64,000 nucleotides of DNA from Dryomyza anilis (lineage: Eukaryota > Arthropoda > Insecta > Diptera > Dryomyzidae), in assembly GCA_951804985.1 (NCBI GenBank), contig OX638133.1, positions 36,419,963 to 36,483,962 on the forward strand. Reading direction: 5' to 3'. The position numbers were made by a program, and so were the translations under genes. Below, piece after piece: positions 33,256 to 45,077 of this stretch. How positions within the stretch are numbered: position 1 is the first letter of the stretch; each line of letters begins with the position of its first letter. The notes beneath the pieces were generated by a model. The model had not been told where the DNA came from. It did no database searches and worked only from the letters and a program-made list of their open reading frames with translations.

Positions 33256-33884
33256 ATTAGTGACATTTTAAAATACGTTTTAAAATTTAAAACGAATTGA
33301 TCTAGAAAAACTAGGATACGCGTGTATTTTATTTTTTAAAGTACTTTATAAATATAAAGGATTATCTCATGTGTGCAGCCAAAAGTTGAATTTTGTCGAA
33401 CGGTGTTATTTTTGTATGGTAATTTAATATTTTGTATGTTCTAATTTTTTTTTTCAAACTTTAATTCTCGAATGTAAATTCCTCACGTGGATCAAATAAA
33501 GTACTTCGGATTGGGGTAATGAGCTTGACATGGCAATGGTTCCTCCCAATGTTCCCCGGCAAGAAATTTGAGGGGTTTTTTCGGGTGAACAAAGCAATGA
33601 AAATCGAATGTGAGCTCACAGCTCGGATATATAGATGCTGTCGAGTCTTGGCCACAGTAAGACGGTTGTTGCACTCTTTAATTTGTATTTTAAGTGAAGT
33701 TAAAATATGAAAATAAAATTTATGTTTTGAATTATAATTTTTATTTAATCGAATATTTGGATTTTGATTGAAAATTTGAATTTTGTGTGAAAATTATAAC
33801 AATGATTGAATACAACATCCATTACATTTAATTATTTGCTAAACGTATATTTTGCCAAGTTTTGTTAACTGTCACCACATCAAC
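33256..33884. other. No gene; G+C-richer patch at 33480-33670
   Basis: A patch of about 190 bp is open on both strands (64 codons minus, 63 codons plus) and less A+T-rich than its flanks. I recognise no domain in either frame. It could be an old repeat or an unrecognised conserved segment. Confidence 0.35.
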
Positions 33885-34700
33885 CAACCGACAGCAACAA
33901 CAACAAACAGCAAGAATGCATCCACAGCAACAAGATATCCAACACCAACAATGCATCAAGAGCAACAACATCAACATTTACGAAAACAGTAACAACAACA
34001 ATATCCAAATACCAACAACATCACTAACAACAGCATAAACATTGCGGCAACATCAACAGAAATCAGGAAGAACATCAACGTCGTCGTCGTCGTTGTCATT
34101 GTTGTCGCCAGCAGCAACATCAGCACCAACAACATCGACAGAAACAACCGCAAAAACTATTCTATGTTGGTGTGGACGAAAGTATGTTGTAGGTTGTGAT
34201 GAACGAGGAGGAGCAGGAGGTGGCGACAGAAGACTTTGATGAAAACTTAGAAGGTTCATGATGCGATTGAGGACAAGTGCCTGAGGAAATGTCATTCGCT
34301 GAAGCGTTTGATTGCTACATAATGTCGATCATCGCAACAGCAACAGCAGCACAATAATGACAACAACATCATGGCCATCATATATTGGTCAAATAAATAT
34401 CAGAAACACATGGACATGAATATGAACATGGGCAACAGCAACAACAACAACAATATTTGTATTGATAATAAAAACTATTTTGCGAATAAATGCATTTCTT
34501 GGGGTTACAACAAAAACAATAACTAAAGTAATAATAGCAACAGCAGCAAAAGCAATAACAAGGAACAGCAGCAGCAACAACAAAATTATAAACATTGCTG
34601 GAAATCGAAATTGTTTGTGATCAAGATTTATGCATGCATGAGTTGGTCAACAAGGACATGAAGGACATGTCTGATGCGACCAAGGGTGCAGTACACGCTG
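33885..34700. repeat. CAA/CAG-rich (opa-like) low-complexity DNA
   Basis: Dense CAACAA, CAGCAA and ACATCAACA words occur, including a (GTC)n/(GTT)n stretch near 34080. In fly genes such repeats encode polyglutamine, but here every frame is broken by stops within tens of codons, so I treat it as non-coding trinucleotide-rich sequence. Confidence 0.7.
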
Positions 34701-34739
34701 TTGTTGTTGTCACTGCTGCACTCAGAATAAAATGTCGTA

Positions 34740-35262
34740 CGATTCTTTGTGAAAATTGTCTGCAAATTCCATAGTTTTATATTTTACAATGCATACTATT
34801 AATATTAAGTTTATAGTATTTCATCAATTGGTTTAATGTTATTTTTTTTGTTATTTAATTTTAGCTTATACTATAAAAATAATAGAATTGATACTATAAG
34901 TATTATAGTATCAATACTATTATAAATTTTTGCATAGGAAAACTTGAACTTGAATGCGGATATAATTGGTTTTCCGCATCATTCCTCATTTTTGGTGAAT
35001 TTTAACAATTTTTTTTTGTGAAAATTGTCAGCAAATTCCATAAATTTTATATTTGATAATGAATAGGTAAAGTATTTCATCAATTGGTTTAATGTTATTT
35101 TTTTTGTTATTTAATTTTTTTTTACACTATAAAAACAATAGTATCTATACTACAAGTCTTATGGTATGAATACGATTGTAAATATTTCGAATAGGAAAAC
35201 TTGAACTTGAATGCGGATATAATTGGTTTTCCGCATCATTCCTCGTTTTCGGTAAACATCTA
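34740..35262 (+). repeat. Tandem duplication of about 260 bp
   Basis: TTGTGAAAATTGTC at 34748 recurs at 35016, and GCGGATATAATTGGTTTTCC at 34956 recurs at 35213. The two units share TTTCATCAATTGGTTTAATG and the closing CGCATCATTCCTC. The second unit is about 11 bp shorter. It is non-coding. Confidence 0.92.
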
Positions 35263-35585
35263 CCATTTTAAAAGTGCGACGTTTTTAAGGATTTAAAATA
35301 ATTTTTATAAGGTTCATTAAAATAAAAGCAATGCATTTTGAATTTAAGGCAAATATGCACAGTCATGGAAAATTTAGTAACTGTCATGTTTATAATTTGG
35401 AATCTTTTTGTAGTCAACCTGAATCTGAGTTTGAATTTCGATTTTTAATAAAAATTATATTAATGATGAAAAAGTATTCTTTAATTTGACTTGTACTTCA
35501 TAATTTTATTATACTATAAAATTAATAATGTGTTACAAGCCTAAACATTTTTGAACCGCATAGAAAAAAATATATGTGAAAATAT
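35263..35585. other. No gene; A+T-rich spacer
   Basis: No supported feature. Confidence 0.45.
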
Positions 35586-36086
35586 AGCAATAAAATTGAT
35601 CAATACAATTAATTTTTAATTGATTCATCATCGATACGACCTTTAATTGAATTGATTAAATATTTAATCGTATTCATTAAAAAATTAACAGAAAATAAAC
35701 AAAAAGTTACATTAATACAATAAAATTATTTGCTGAAACGAATATGAAATTAATTGTATTGATTACATATTTAATCATCTTAATTAAAAAATTAACAGAA
35801 AAAACAAACATTAATTGCATTAACAAACGGCGTTGTTAAGCACGCGACAGGGCGCGGCGTCACGATGCGAGATTGCAGCGAATGAACGCCGGCTAACAAG
35901 CAAATGTTGGAATTTTTGTTTGCGCGTTATGTTACGCGCATATTATTCCAATTTGGTATATGGCAAGATATACACTTATAGAGATTGATCATCCTCTATG
36001 TGTGCCATCTAAAATGGTGATGATGGCAATGGTTGCATATTTAATTATGCTTCCAACTTCGTCATCAGAAAAGTATATGTCATCAC

Positions 36087-36513
36087 CAAGGCAAGTTTTT
36101 TTTGGCTTTTGCCAAAAAATGCCATTTTTGCCATTTTTTCTATTATTTTGTAAATTTGCCAATTTTGATATACTTTGCCTAAAAATGCCTTTTTTACACT
36201 CTGGCAAACCTTTTTAAATATTATTTTCGATTTTATGGTTGTATTAAAAAAATATATGACGTCCTCTTCTTGTGTACTTATTTTTGTATGTTCTTAATTT
36301 TGTGAATGAAATTAATGAAATAAATATTATACCATGTAAAAGAGAAATCTATGATTGTCAAAAAAAATTGAAAAATTTTATAAAGTTTTTTTTGCCATAT
36401 TTTGGCTTTTTTTTTTGCCATTTTTGACTATTTTCGTGCCATTTTTACTGTTTTTTTGTGCCATTTTGCCTGCCATTCTTAACTATATTTTGTGCCAAAA
36501 AAAACTTGCCCTG
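36087..36513. mobile_element. 427-bp hAT-like MITE with 8-bp target duplication
   Basis: The left end CAAGGCAAGTTTTTTTTGGC pairs with the right end, whose reverse complement is CAGGGCAAGTTTTTTTTGGC. GTCATCAC is repeated exactly on both sides (36079-36086 and 36514-36521). An 8-bp duplication and CAGGG-type ends are hallmarks of hAT transposons. The interior repeats TTTTTGCCATTTTTG words many times and has no transposase. Confidence 0.9.
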
Positions 36514-36599
36514 GTCATCACTATCATGCCAGTATGCTGTGCCACAATCGCGTGTCATTTGTTGAATATTTCTTGCCACAAAAGACAAAACCAAAAGGG

Positions 36600-37220
36600 C
36601 GAATTTGAAAAACTGAAAATCTTGTCATGCCAAAAGGGCGAATCTTTTCGTTTTTTCGTCATAACTTTTTATTGGTATAAGATAAAATATTGGTGTGCAG
36701 TCATTTATGGTTTGTTTTCAAAGCAACTATCAATCTGCATCATTACTTAAAAATATTTTTCCAAACATTAATTTGCCATTTGTTATTTGCAGGAAAAAAA
36801 TATTGTCAAAATATTTATAATTAATGATGCAGATCGATAGATGCTTTGAAAACAAACAATAATTGCCTTTGCATTATTATTTTATCTTGTACTATTAAAG
36901 AGTTATAGCAAAAAAACGAAAAGATTCGCCCTTTTGGCATGACAAGATTTTTAATTTTCCCAAGATAAAATAATGGTGTAAAGGTATTAATTGTTTGATT
37001 GGAAAGCATCTATCGGATGGGGGCATTATTTAAAAATATATTGCCAAACATTTTATCCTGCAAATAACAAGTGGTAAATTAATGTTTGACAAAATATTTT
37101 TATTTAATGATGCCAATAGATAGGTGCTTTAAAACAAACAATTAATGCCTTTACATTACTATATTGTATTGCGCTAATAAAAAGGTATAGCATAAAAAAC
37201 AAAAATTATTGCGTTTTGAT
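36600..37220. repeat. Alternating inverted array, four units
   Basis: A unit of about 150 bp (CTTTTTATTGGTATAAGATA, GTTTGTTTTCAAAGCA, ATCATTACTTAAAAATAT, TTTCCAAACATTAA) occurs forward at about 36627-36780, inverted at 36800-36950, forward at 36950-37075 and inverted at 37076-37215. The first pair is the best preserved, sharing the CATGCCAAAAGGGCGAATCT edge. The result is two back-to-back palindromes. Confidence 0.88.
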
Positions 37221-37535
37221 CAGGATATATAATAGCCGTATTTATAACTGAGTAGGTTGTCCAAATCTATAAGATAAGATATTTTATATACGTTAGAATA
37301 ATTGACGAATAAAAATTTAAAAAAAATATAAAATTCGTTAATTTTTAAAGCACTTCAAACTTTAAAAGTTGAGTTCCCAACATTTTTAGAAATGCATATT
37401 CTCCTCTTTGGCATGACAGTGACGATGTTATGTACTTTCACAAGAATTTATAACATTCTTTTTAATTAACTGAATGAGAATTATAAAGACTGTGAAGATA
37501 ATAAAAATACTTTTAAAACGTCAATCATCGAAAAT

Positions 37536-37718
37536 ATGGTATTAAACCAGTATGGGCTTCGTTTTGATATCGTTATGGAGAAATCACGCGAAATGAACCC
37601 GTTCTCACATCGATCTCCAGCGTCAAATTGGACCTACATGGTAAGTAGTTATCGATGCCTTCTGTCGGAGTTTTCTTGGTACGAGAAATTTCGAAATTGG
37701 GACGATATCAAAGAATAA
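37536..37718 (+). other. Short open frame with a strong splice-donor-like site
   Basis: A 60-codon frame of near-average composition contains ACATGGTAAGTAG, a consensus-like donor, at about 37638. If used, it would end a first exon of about 34 codons. No domain is recognised and no downstream partner exon was found. It lies inside the long inverted-repeat pair, so it could be a remnant of a transposon gene. Unproven. Confidence 0.2.
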
Positions 37719-39605
37719 AATAATCAAAGTTCGATACTGCATAGAATAATATTACGATATCGATGTGATAAATGTTTATGTCTTTTCCTTAAATTTGAAT
37801 GTATGGGAATTTTTAAAAATTAGAAGCAATAAAGCTACGAGATCGAACTTTTTTATCGAAATTAGTTCGAGAAAGCATCGAGGCAACGAAAATCTCCGAG
37901 ATGTGGCAGACTGGGAATAGTTTAAAGATTATGAAATATAAAAAAAACATTCAGTAGAATAATTTTAAATAGAAAAATAATTGTTTTTCATATTAAAGTC
38001 ATATTAATTTTGTTGGATTTTTTTCTGGGTATGCTACACTGCACTGCACAGTTGAACACATTCATTAGGGGCGTATTTGGGTTAAGTGTATTTGGATATT
38101 ATATAATATATAAATTGTATTTTCATTTCATGTTTTGTTTTTGCATTTTGTCACTAAAGTGTTTTTTGTGAATGTGGCTTTGAAGTGTGTGGAAGAAGTA
38201 CAAATAGCTGCTGCAAATGATTGCCGGAAATTGAAAGTATTTGCAATATAAATATATTAAATAAATTTTAAAATATTGATAAATAATTAAATTCAAATTG
38301 GAATATTGAAACGAAATGCAAACAGTAATTATATTAATAACTGTTTTGGTCTCAAGATAAATAATTCAATCAAATCAAACAAAAAAAAAATTATGGTTTA
38401 TGAATTTTTAGCATTTTGTTGATTTCGGGTTTATAAATAAAAGTTTAGAAAATGTCATAGGGACAATTTTCATTTTCAGGTTTATTTGAAAAATTATGGT
38501 GAAAATTGTAGTTTAAGTTTAAATATTTAATGATAAAAATAGTGATATTGGATATGGAAAATATATAAAATTTTATTAAAAATGTATCATTTTATAGAAA
38601 AATGTATCATTTTATAGAAAAATGTATCATTTCATTAAAAATGTATTAATTTAGATTATAGGTCCAAAAATGATATCGTTTCCATTTCGATGACAAATCG
38701 TTTGGTTTGCTGAGAAGTATAAAATTTCACTTTATTAAATTTCTACATATTGACCTAAATATTATAAAGTTTAGTTTTAAGTGCACATTTTATTCTTTAA
38801 GCCATTCGAGAAATATATAGTGTTTCATAAAAAATATGTACTTTGTTAAAACCTCTGTAAAATGTACGACTCAACACTTTTTAGTTGACTGCTGATTCAT
38901 ACCGTCAAACGCATATCCAGCCAAAGATATATATTTTATTAGCTATAGCCAGAAATTTTTAAATAAATATAGTTTACGTTGGTTTTATTCGCACAACATC
39001 AAGAAAAATAACTCTATTTACACTGCAAAGTTATGACAGTAAAAAACACACATAAAAAGGCTTTGAAGTTTTCTAAAAACTAATAAAAAAAGAAATTCCA
39101 ACACATAAGTAGTAACAAAAATATATAGCAACAATCAGGACCAACAAGAATAATAAAAAAATAAAACGCCATACGAAACAACAACAAGTATAAAAATAAG
39201 TTGTTATATGGTATCTTGCTGTTGAACGATGAGGTGGTGGACTCTAAAATAAGAAGAAAAGCAAAATAAGAGGCGACAGCCTAATATGTTATCGTAAAAA
39301 CAGTTATGAACCCAAACATGACCCAGTGCGAATCCCAAGCATAACGAAAAATCAAGAATACATAATTTATTTTTTTTTATATATAGATCAAATAATTTTA
39401 AAAACTCTATTGAATGTATGTTTATTAGAAATAATGATGTTTTTATAATAATAGATTACCGTTTTTTTAACAGGTGTTATTTTGGTGTTTTCTGGAACAT
39501 TATTCAAAAATCAAAAAATTCATAAGGGGTATTTTTGAGACATTTTTGATTAAAATAGTATAGTAGTTCAATATAGTATATTTCAAATTAAAAAATATAA
39601 GAAAC
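37719..39605. other. No gene; A+T-rich with a short tandem at 38578-38650
   Basis: A 20-bp repeat (AAAAATGTATCATTTTATAG) occurs about four times at 38578-38650. Otherwise there is no supported feature. Confidence 0.5.
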
Positions 39606-39900
39606 TAGCTGGACCCGTGTACGACTCGTGCAACGATTTTTTGAATGTGCTTTCCCGTAGAAATCTTCCCTGTAGAGTTTTTCGCATTAGAAGTTTTAGT
39701 GTGGTGAGTTTTGGTGTGGTGAGTTTCGGTGTGGTGAGTTTTGGTGTGGTTAGTTTCGGTGTGGTGAGTTTAAAGAAATTGGGGTCATTGATACTCTGGT
39801 GTGAAATATTTTGATATCAACAATATAACTATTGACAAACACCATCTTGAAAATGTACCTTCTATGGGAGGTGCCACGCCCAGTCCATTACTATATAATT
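39605..39900 (+). mobile_element. GCTGGACCC dispersed element, partial copy 3
   Basis: Starts ACTAGCTGGACCCGTG, then CTTTCCCGTAGAAATC and a GTGGTGAGTTTTGGT minisatellite (about six units, 39690-39772). It ends after GGGAGGTGCCACGCCC. The T-rich segment and 3' end are missing. Confidence 0.75.
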
Positions 39901-40181
39901 AATACAAAATTAATGAATATGTGACTATCTTGCAAAAGACAGATATTATCAAATTATTCATTAAATTATAAGAGTCATGGGAACTTATCATAAAACAAAT
40001 TTCGAACCAAATCCTCTACATTTATAAAATTTAGTAGTCATTCTGATATGAAATGCGCCATACATAAAATTTTCAACATTTTTAATATATATATATTTTT
40101 TTTTTACAGATTAACCAACACTCAGGGGATGCCCCCTATTTATGCAAAGCACAGTGTGATCGTAGGAAAGGATTAGGGTTA
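39901..40181. other. No gene; A+T-rich DNA
   Basis: Nothing recognised. Confidence 0.4.
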
Positions 40182-40532
40182 GTGGAAGGGAGGAAAAATG
40201 AGGTAGTGTCGGTGAATATTTGTTTTGAATTTGCCATTATCAAAAATGTCTGGAAAAACAGACGCAGGGAGATTGTTCCACAAACGAATCGTGCGACTGA
40301 AGAACGAATTCTCTCTATTATGCGTGGATCTGTTGAGAGTCGAGTGGACTACGAAGGGGTGGGCTTGGTTCGATGCCCGAGTAGAACTAGAACTTGGCTC
40401 GAGATGAACTGCTATGGAAAGTCACTAACATGGGATTTTAATGTTACCCTTTATACCGATTTAGCAAAAAATTTACAAGTTAAATTTGAAGATCTTCTGT
40501 GTGATAGAATAAATAAAAATACATATAGCTAA
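40182..40532 (+). other. Overlapping open frames of unknown origin
   Basis: A 116-codon frame (40182-40532) overlaps a 60-codon frame (40225-40407) that reads GRLFHKRIVRLKNEFSLL. The segment 40130-40430 is less A+T-rich than its surroundings and both frames are open across it. This looks like a decayed coding stretch, perhaps from a transposable element with a frameshift, but I cannot name a family. It lies between the arms of the long inverted-repeat pair. Confidence 0.25.
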
Positions 40533-40892
40533 AAGATTTACTTTAAAATTAAACAATATTTTGGAAATTATATTAAAAGAAATGTATTTAAATTGAAGAA
40601 ATTGTACAAATTATTTAATTTAAAACCAAAAAAAAAAAAAACGCAAATTGCTCCTAACTAAACAATTTGTATTCAAAAATCGAGCGTAAGGAAAACTCGT
40701 CAATGTTGCAGAAAAAAAAAATAATCGACGTAAATACAGCAACCATAAATAATTGTGTACGATTAACTGGTTAGCAACGAGTTCTAATGTATTTAGCAAA
40801 CACATTGGCTAAAAATGTGATGTTCTTCCAAAAATAGACCAATTAAATACTTTGCGTAAATAGCAAACTATTTAATTGGTATGGTCGACATT
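40533..40892. other. No gene; A+T-rich DNA
   Basis: Nothing recognised before the right inverted arm begins near 40893. Confidence 0.45.
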
Positions 40893-41505
40893 TTTAAAGT
40901 ATTTTTATTATCTTCACAGTCTTTACAATTTTAATTCACTTAATTAAAATTCATGTGAAAGTATATAACATATACTTTTCTGATGATGAAGTTGGAAGCA
41001 TAATTAAATATGCAACCATTGCCAACATCACCATTTATGATGACACACATAGAGGATGAACAAGTTCTATAATTGTATATCTAGGCATATATCAAATGGG
41101 AATAATATACGCGTAACTAAACGCGGAAACAAAAATTACATCGTTTGCTTGTTTGCCGACGTTCATTCGCTGCAATCTCGCATCGTGACGCCGCGTCGTG
41201 TGTTCAGCAATGGCGATTGTTAATTCAATTAATTCATTAGTCGGTTTAGCAAATTATTTCATTGTATTGATGAAACTTATTGTATTTTTCTATTAATTTA
41301 TTATTTATAAAAATATTATATATTTAATCAATACAGTTATTCCATAGACGTTTCAGCAAATTATTAAATTGTATTGATGCAATTTTTGGTTTATTTTCTG
41401 TCAATTTATTAATTAATATGATTAAATATTTAATCAATTCAATTAAAGGTCGTACCGGCGATGAATCAATTAAAAATTAATTAATTATTTATTTTTTTCT
41501 CTGTA

Positions 41506-41948
41506 TATCTGTGCCAGCAATTACGTGTTAAACTGAAAGTTTGTGTTTAATGCCTCCGGCATATAATTCCAACGGCCTTTTTGAGAAGTTGCGATTCGTA
41601 TAGCGTATGATGCAAAAACGTTAAGCTGACACCAACTGAACGACTACATATTTAAAAATCTTCGTATTGTCTAGATCTAGTAATCTAGATCATAAGCTAA
41701 AAACGCAGGAATGGAAACCCATGGCACATCAAATTTTTGACACTGTGTATAATTTTTACAACATATCTTGATACGCAGCAGAAACGTAGCGAAATCAGAG
41801 AAGTCCAAAATACATCGATGTTTTAAAACACTCGATATATGGCATCGATATAAGCCTCAAAATTTATTCGATACATCGATGTATTTTTTCAATTTGTCGA
41901 ATTACTGTTAAATTCATATTTCCGAATCGAAATAAGCTAATTTTAATT
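41506..41948. other. No gene; clustered ATCGAT palindromes
   Basis: ACATCGATGT, CATCGATAT and ATACATCGATGTAT occur within 41805-41890. These contain the ATCGAT core seen in DREF/BEAF-type sites, but with no gene nearby I do not assign a function. Confidence 0.35.
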
Positions 41949-42068
41949 AAAAGTTATGCTGATCAAGAATATATATATTTTCCATACCGGACACGCCTCA
42001 TAAGGGGCGTTACAATATCTGAACAAACTTCATATACCCTGTACCTCATTTGTATAGGGTATAAAAAT
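41949..42068 (+). mobile_element. 3' fragment of a mini-me-like element (family B)
   Basis: TGCTGATCAAGAATATATAT, CCATACCGGACACGCCTC, AAGGGGCGTTACAATAT and a final AGGGTATAAAAA match the family-B 3' tail. Everything 5' of the core is absent. Confidence 0.85.
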
Positions 42069-42450
42069 ATAACGAATCTACCAAATTTAATGGATAAACC
42101 CAAATGACCCCAAAGATGTTTCTCCGAAGTCGATACAACGATATCATTCATTTTTATATTAAAATAAAAAAATAATACTAGAAAATATCATCTTTAAATG
42201 TAGTTAACATTCCCTTAAATACAATAAAAAGTTCATCAATGGAAATATCATCCTTAAATTAATTCTCATTTACTTGACATCAAATAAAGCACTCAGAAAA
42301 TTTTCTACTGGGTAGCAACATATGACATAGTGAAATATCAACGAATACCAGCACATTCCCTACAAAGTTCCACAAAAACATATAGAGAGTGCCACAGCAT
42401 TGCTATTTATGCAAACATATAAAATGGCAACACTATGTGGCATATTTTAA
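42069..42450. other. No gene; A+T-rich DNA
   Basis: Nothing supported. Confidence 0.4.
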
Positions 42451-42591
42451 ATTTGGCTTCGGGACTTTTATTGCCATGAAAGCCAACTAAAAGCTGCTGT
42501 TGCTGCGGCTGACTCTACAATATTAACTTGTGTTGTTGTTGTTGCGGTTATTGTTAGAAAATCTCAAGATCCGCCGCCATCATATCGTCAA
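42451..42591 (+). other. Candidate exon: 47 open codons up to a GTGAGT donor
   Basis: The frame is open from the stop at 42448-42450 to CGTCAA before GTGAGTG (donor at 42592), ending on a whole codon. It reads a hydrophobic run TILTCVVVVAVIV, then RKSQDPPPSYRQ, which has the shape of a membrane segment, a basic stop-transfer and a PPSY motif. The valine run comes from a GTT repeat, so chance is a real possibility. No clear acceptor site is seen and no neighbouring exon was found. Confidence 0.2.
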
Positions 42592-43737
42592 GTGAGTGTT
42601 TTGTGTGACATGTATGACGACATTTTATGTTGCTGACTTGTACCCCTCATACCACCAGCATCCAGCATCTTCTCCATCACCAGCAGCAGTACTACTCGTT
42701 TAAACCCTACTCATGAGACTGCCGATGACAGCGAACATTACATGTGACCCGCTGACCCTCCGGTCACATGCCCACAAAACTCCCATCAATGTTTGGAAGA
42801 AAATACGAAGAATATGAAAAGTAGGCAGCTCATCTCAGCAGGATAATGTGGTGAATGGGAATGTGGATAGAGTTGAGAAAAGGCAGATCCAAAGAAATCT
42901 CGTCACATGACTGCGGCATTTGTTGCTCGTTCAACATGCTGCGAACGACAGGAAGTGCCTCCGGTGGCTTCCGTTTCCGCAAGTGTGGTTCATGTTGTGC
43001 ACTGCGTTAGCGGTGACCAAAATTGTATGGCGTCTCTATGTGTGTGTGTTTTATATATTTATTTAAGTAGTCTTAGTTGTGTGGTAAAAAGTCCTGGCTG
43101 CTCACTCACAGTGTTCCACGAAAATCCGTCAACGTTTAGCAGACGTTTAGGTAAAATCGCATCGCATGAACCTCTTGCTGAATAATGAATGCTTGAATGC
43201 GTCGCATTTCGTATGCCGCGAATGCATCGGAAAAAATGGCAAATATTTGGTTAAATGCAAAAACCGATATTGCTTGCTTTTGTTGAGGAAATAGTTGAAA
43301 CATAGTTAAATATAGTAAATTAAGTTAAATGTAGTTAACATTAATTGAAAATTGGTAAGAACTACAAGTAGTTAACGGTTTCGGTTTTGATTTCGATTTT
43401 TGTATAAAATTTCTTTTTTTTCCTTATTTTTTAAATAATTTAACATTGTTTAAATGGTCCTAAGCAGATTACGATTACTAAAGAATATTTATCAAAAACT
43501 AGTAATCGGATTATTTTTTTTTGATTATTTTCACAAAATTTTAGATTATTTCCAGATTATTTGAAAATAATCAAAAATATATATATATATTACAACTACT
43601 TTTTTTTTTGATTATTTTTATATTATTTAAATTTTTTGATTATTTGAAAATATTCAAAAAAAAGTAATCCGACTACAAACAAAATTGAGTAGTTTTGAAA
43701 AATCTTTCAAAAATCAATTTATAAATGTTATTCTATT
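42592..43737. other. No proven gene; G+C-richer island to about 43200
   Basis: Sequence to about 43200 is less A+T-rich and unique in the window. A 92-codon frame at 42907-43185 lacks a recognised domain. At 43470-43680 TAATCGGATTA and TAATCCGACTA words flank GATTATTTGAAAA repeats, a weak inverted pair I could not delimit. Confidence 0.35.
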
Positions 43738-43745
43738 GAATAGAT

Positions 43746-45069
43746 TAGGGATGCCCAACTCGCTGACTGCACGTGCAATCGAGTGCTTGGCGAGGGGTAT
43801 CTACGGGCAGGAGTGAGCGGGGATTGCAACGCAGAAATGAGCGGGGCATTTAGTGATGCATTTTTAGAAATTCCGGGAAATTTCAATGTCTATTTAAAAG
43901 TTTAATTATTTGAGATTGGTTTTATATTGTTTATTATTTTGAATTACTAAAATATACAAATTTTATCATTTTAAATAATTATAATTTTTTTCTCATAACA
44001 TTTATATAATTTACTCTTGCAAAAAAATATATTATTTGTTATTATTTTGTAAGAGGTTTTGGGATATAAAATGTGTGTCTAAAGTGATTAAAATCTCAAA
44101 CTTAACTAAATTCTAAAATAATTATTTATTTCACATTTCTGCCGTAATTTTCTTAAGAAAGGATGCAACACTGAAATAAGAGAGTGCGATGAGAGTACGG
44201 TGTAACAAAGGAAAACAAAACCTGACATAAATATAATTCGTTGTTTTGTAAAGAAATTTACATAGAATTATCCAAAAATACCGTATTTTGTGAAAATCAT
44301 GTTTTTTTTGTTAAAAGCAATCTTATATGTTTTTATTCTGTTTATAAAACTGGACAAGTTAACAAAAAATCTTATTGCAAAAGAGCCAAGTGAATTATTA
44401 ATATTTGTTTTTAATTAATAAGATTTTTTATAATATACATTAATCGTTTACATACAAAGTATACAATATTAAATGAAAATATAAATATTTAAATCATTAA
44501 CTAATTGCAATGTTCTACTGTGCGCAGTCGACTTCAACTCTACGCATCGAACCCCAATTGAAACTAGAAATTGTCGACCAATTCTTAAATTTACTTTATT
44601 TAGTTATTTTTAATTAAAACACTCTTAAAAAATGAGTGTATAATAAAAAAACAACATAAACAGTATTTTTTGAACAGTACTTGATATATTTTTAAAAGAT
44701 TTGTTGCAATTGTGAGAAGTTCTAAAAATTTCCTATTATTCTATCTAAAATAAATTTAAATGCCTCAAAATAAGTTTCAGATAAAAAAAAAACGTTTAGT
44801 CAAAATTCTATTTTACATTAAATATTTTGTATTAAATGTGATACTTTTAACAATTTATACTGGGGTGACTGGAGAACAAAGCAGCACGAACCAGCTCCCA
44901 TGAAATCGCACGATCGACTGATAGGTTTCGCAGGTCACACGCACTTATATTCGCTGCACTCGCTGTAACTCTAAAAATCCTCTCACCATTTCCGCTTCAC
45001 CGATCTTCCCCTCGTCTAGCACCTTGCGTGCTGACGTTGTGCCCGTACGGGCTGAGTTGGGCATCCCTA
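43746..45069 (+). mobile_element. 1.32-kb non-autonomous hAT-like element, copy A
   Basis: The ends TAGGGATGCCCAACTC and GAGTTGGGCATCCCTA form terminal inverted repeats. The flanks GAATAGAT (43738-43745) and GAATAAAT (45070-45077) match at seven of eight positions, an 8-bp target duplication. Subterminal regions are G+C-rich, with CCCGTACGGG palindromes at one end and repeated GAGCGGGG words at the other. The interior is A+T-rich without a transposase frame. hAT is inferred from the 8-bp duplication and end shape. Copy B lies inverted at 46202. Confidence 0.88.
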
Positions 45070-45077
45070 GAATAAAT

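Larger units (their letters stand above)
36081..37424. mobile_element. Element with CATCACT...TGCCA ends inserted in the left arm
   Basis: The ends CATCACTATCATGCCA (after removing the nested MITE) and, as reverse complement, CGTCACTGTCATGCCA match at 14 of 16 positions. ATGT flanks both sides (36077-36080 and 37425-37428). The uninterrupted right arm reads TATATGTTATATAC at this point with a single ATGT, so the insertion and a 4-bp target duplication are confirmed by an internal empty site. The interior carries an alternating inverted array. No transposase frame is seen. Confidence 0.8.
35586..41505. mobile_element. Long inverted-repeat pair, arms about 0.5-0.6 kb
   Basis: The left arm (about 35600-36080, continuing at 37425-37515 after a nested insertion) and the right arm (about 41495-40893, reverse complement) match throughout. 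Shared landmarks are ACCTTTAATTGAATTGATTA, GTCACGATGCGAGATTGCAG, CGAATGAACG, TCATCCTCTATGTGTG, TTGCATATTTAATTATGCTT and GACTGTGAAGATAATAAAAA. They are either the long terminal repeats of one 5.9-kb DNA transposon or two inverted copies of a MITE. No transposase was recognised between them. The outer edge near 41510 reads ACAGAGAAAAAAATA as reverse complement. Confidence 0.75.

Noticed and set aside
33885..34700. Polyglutamine (opa) coding exon
   Set aside because: All frames are interrupted by stops within tens of codons and no splice pattern rescues a long frame.
41805..41890. DREF/BEAF promoter or insulator sites
   Set aside because: ATCGAT cores are clustered, but there is no gene or promoter nearby and the motif is short.
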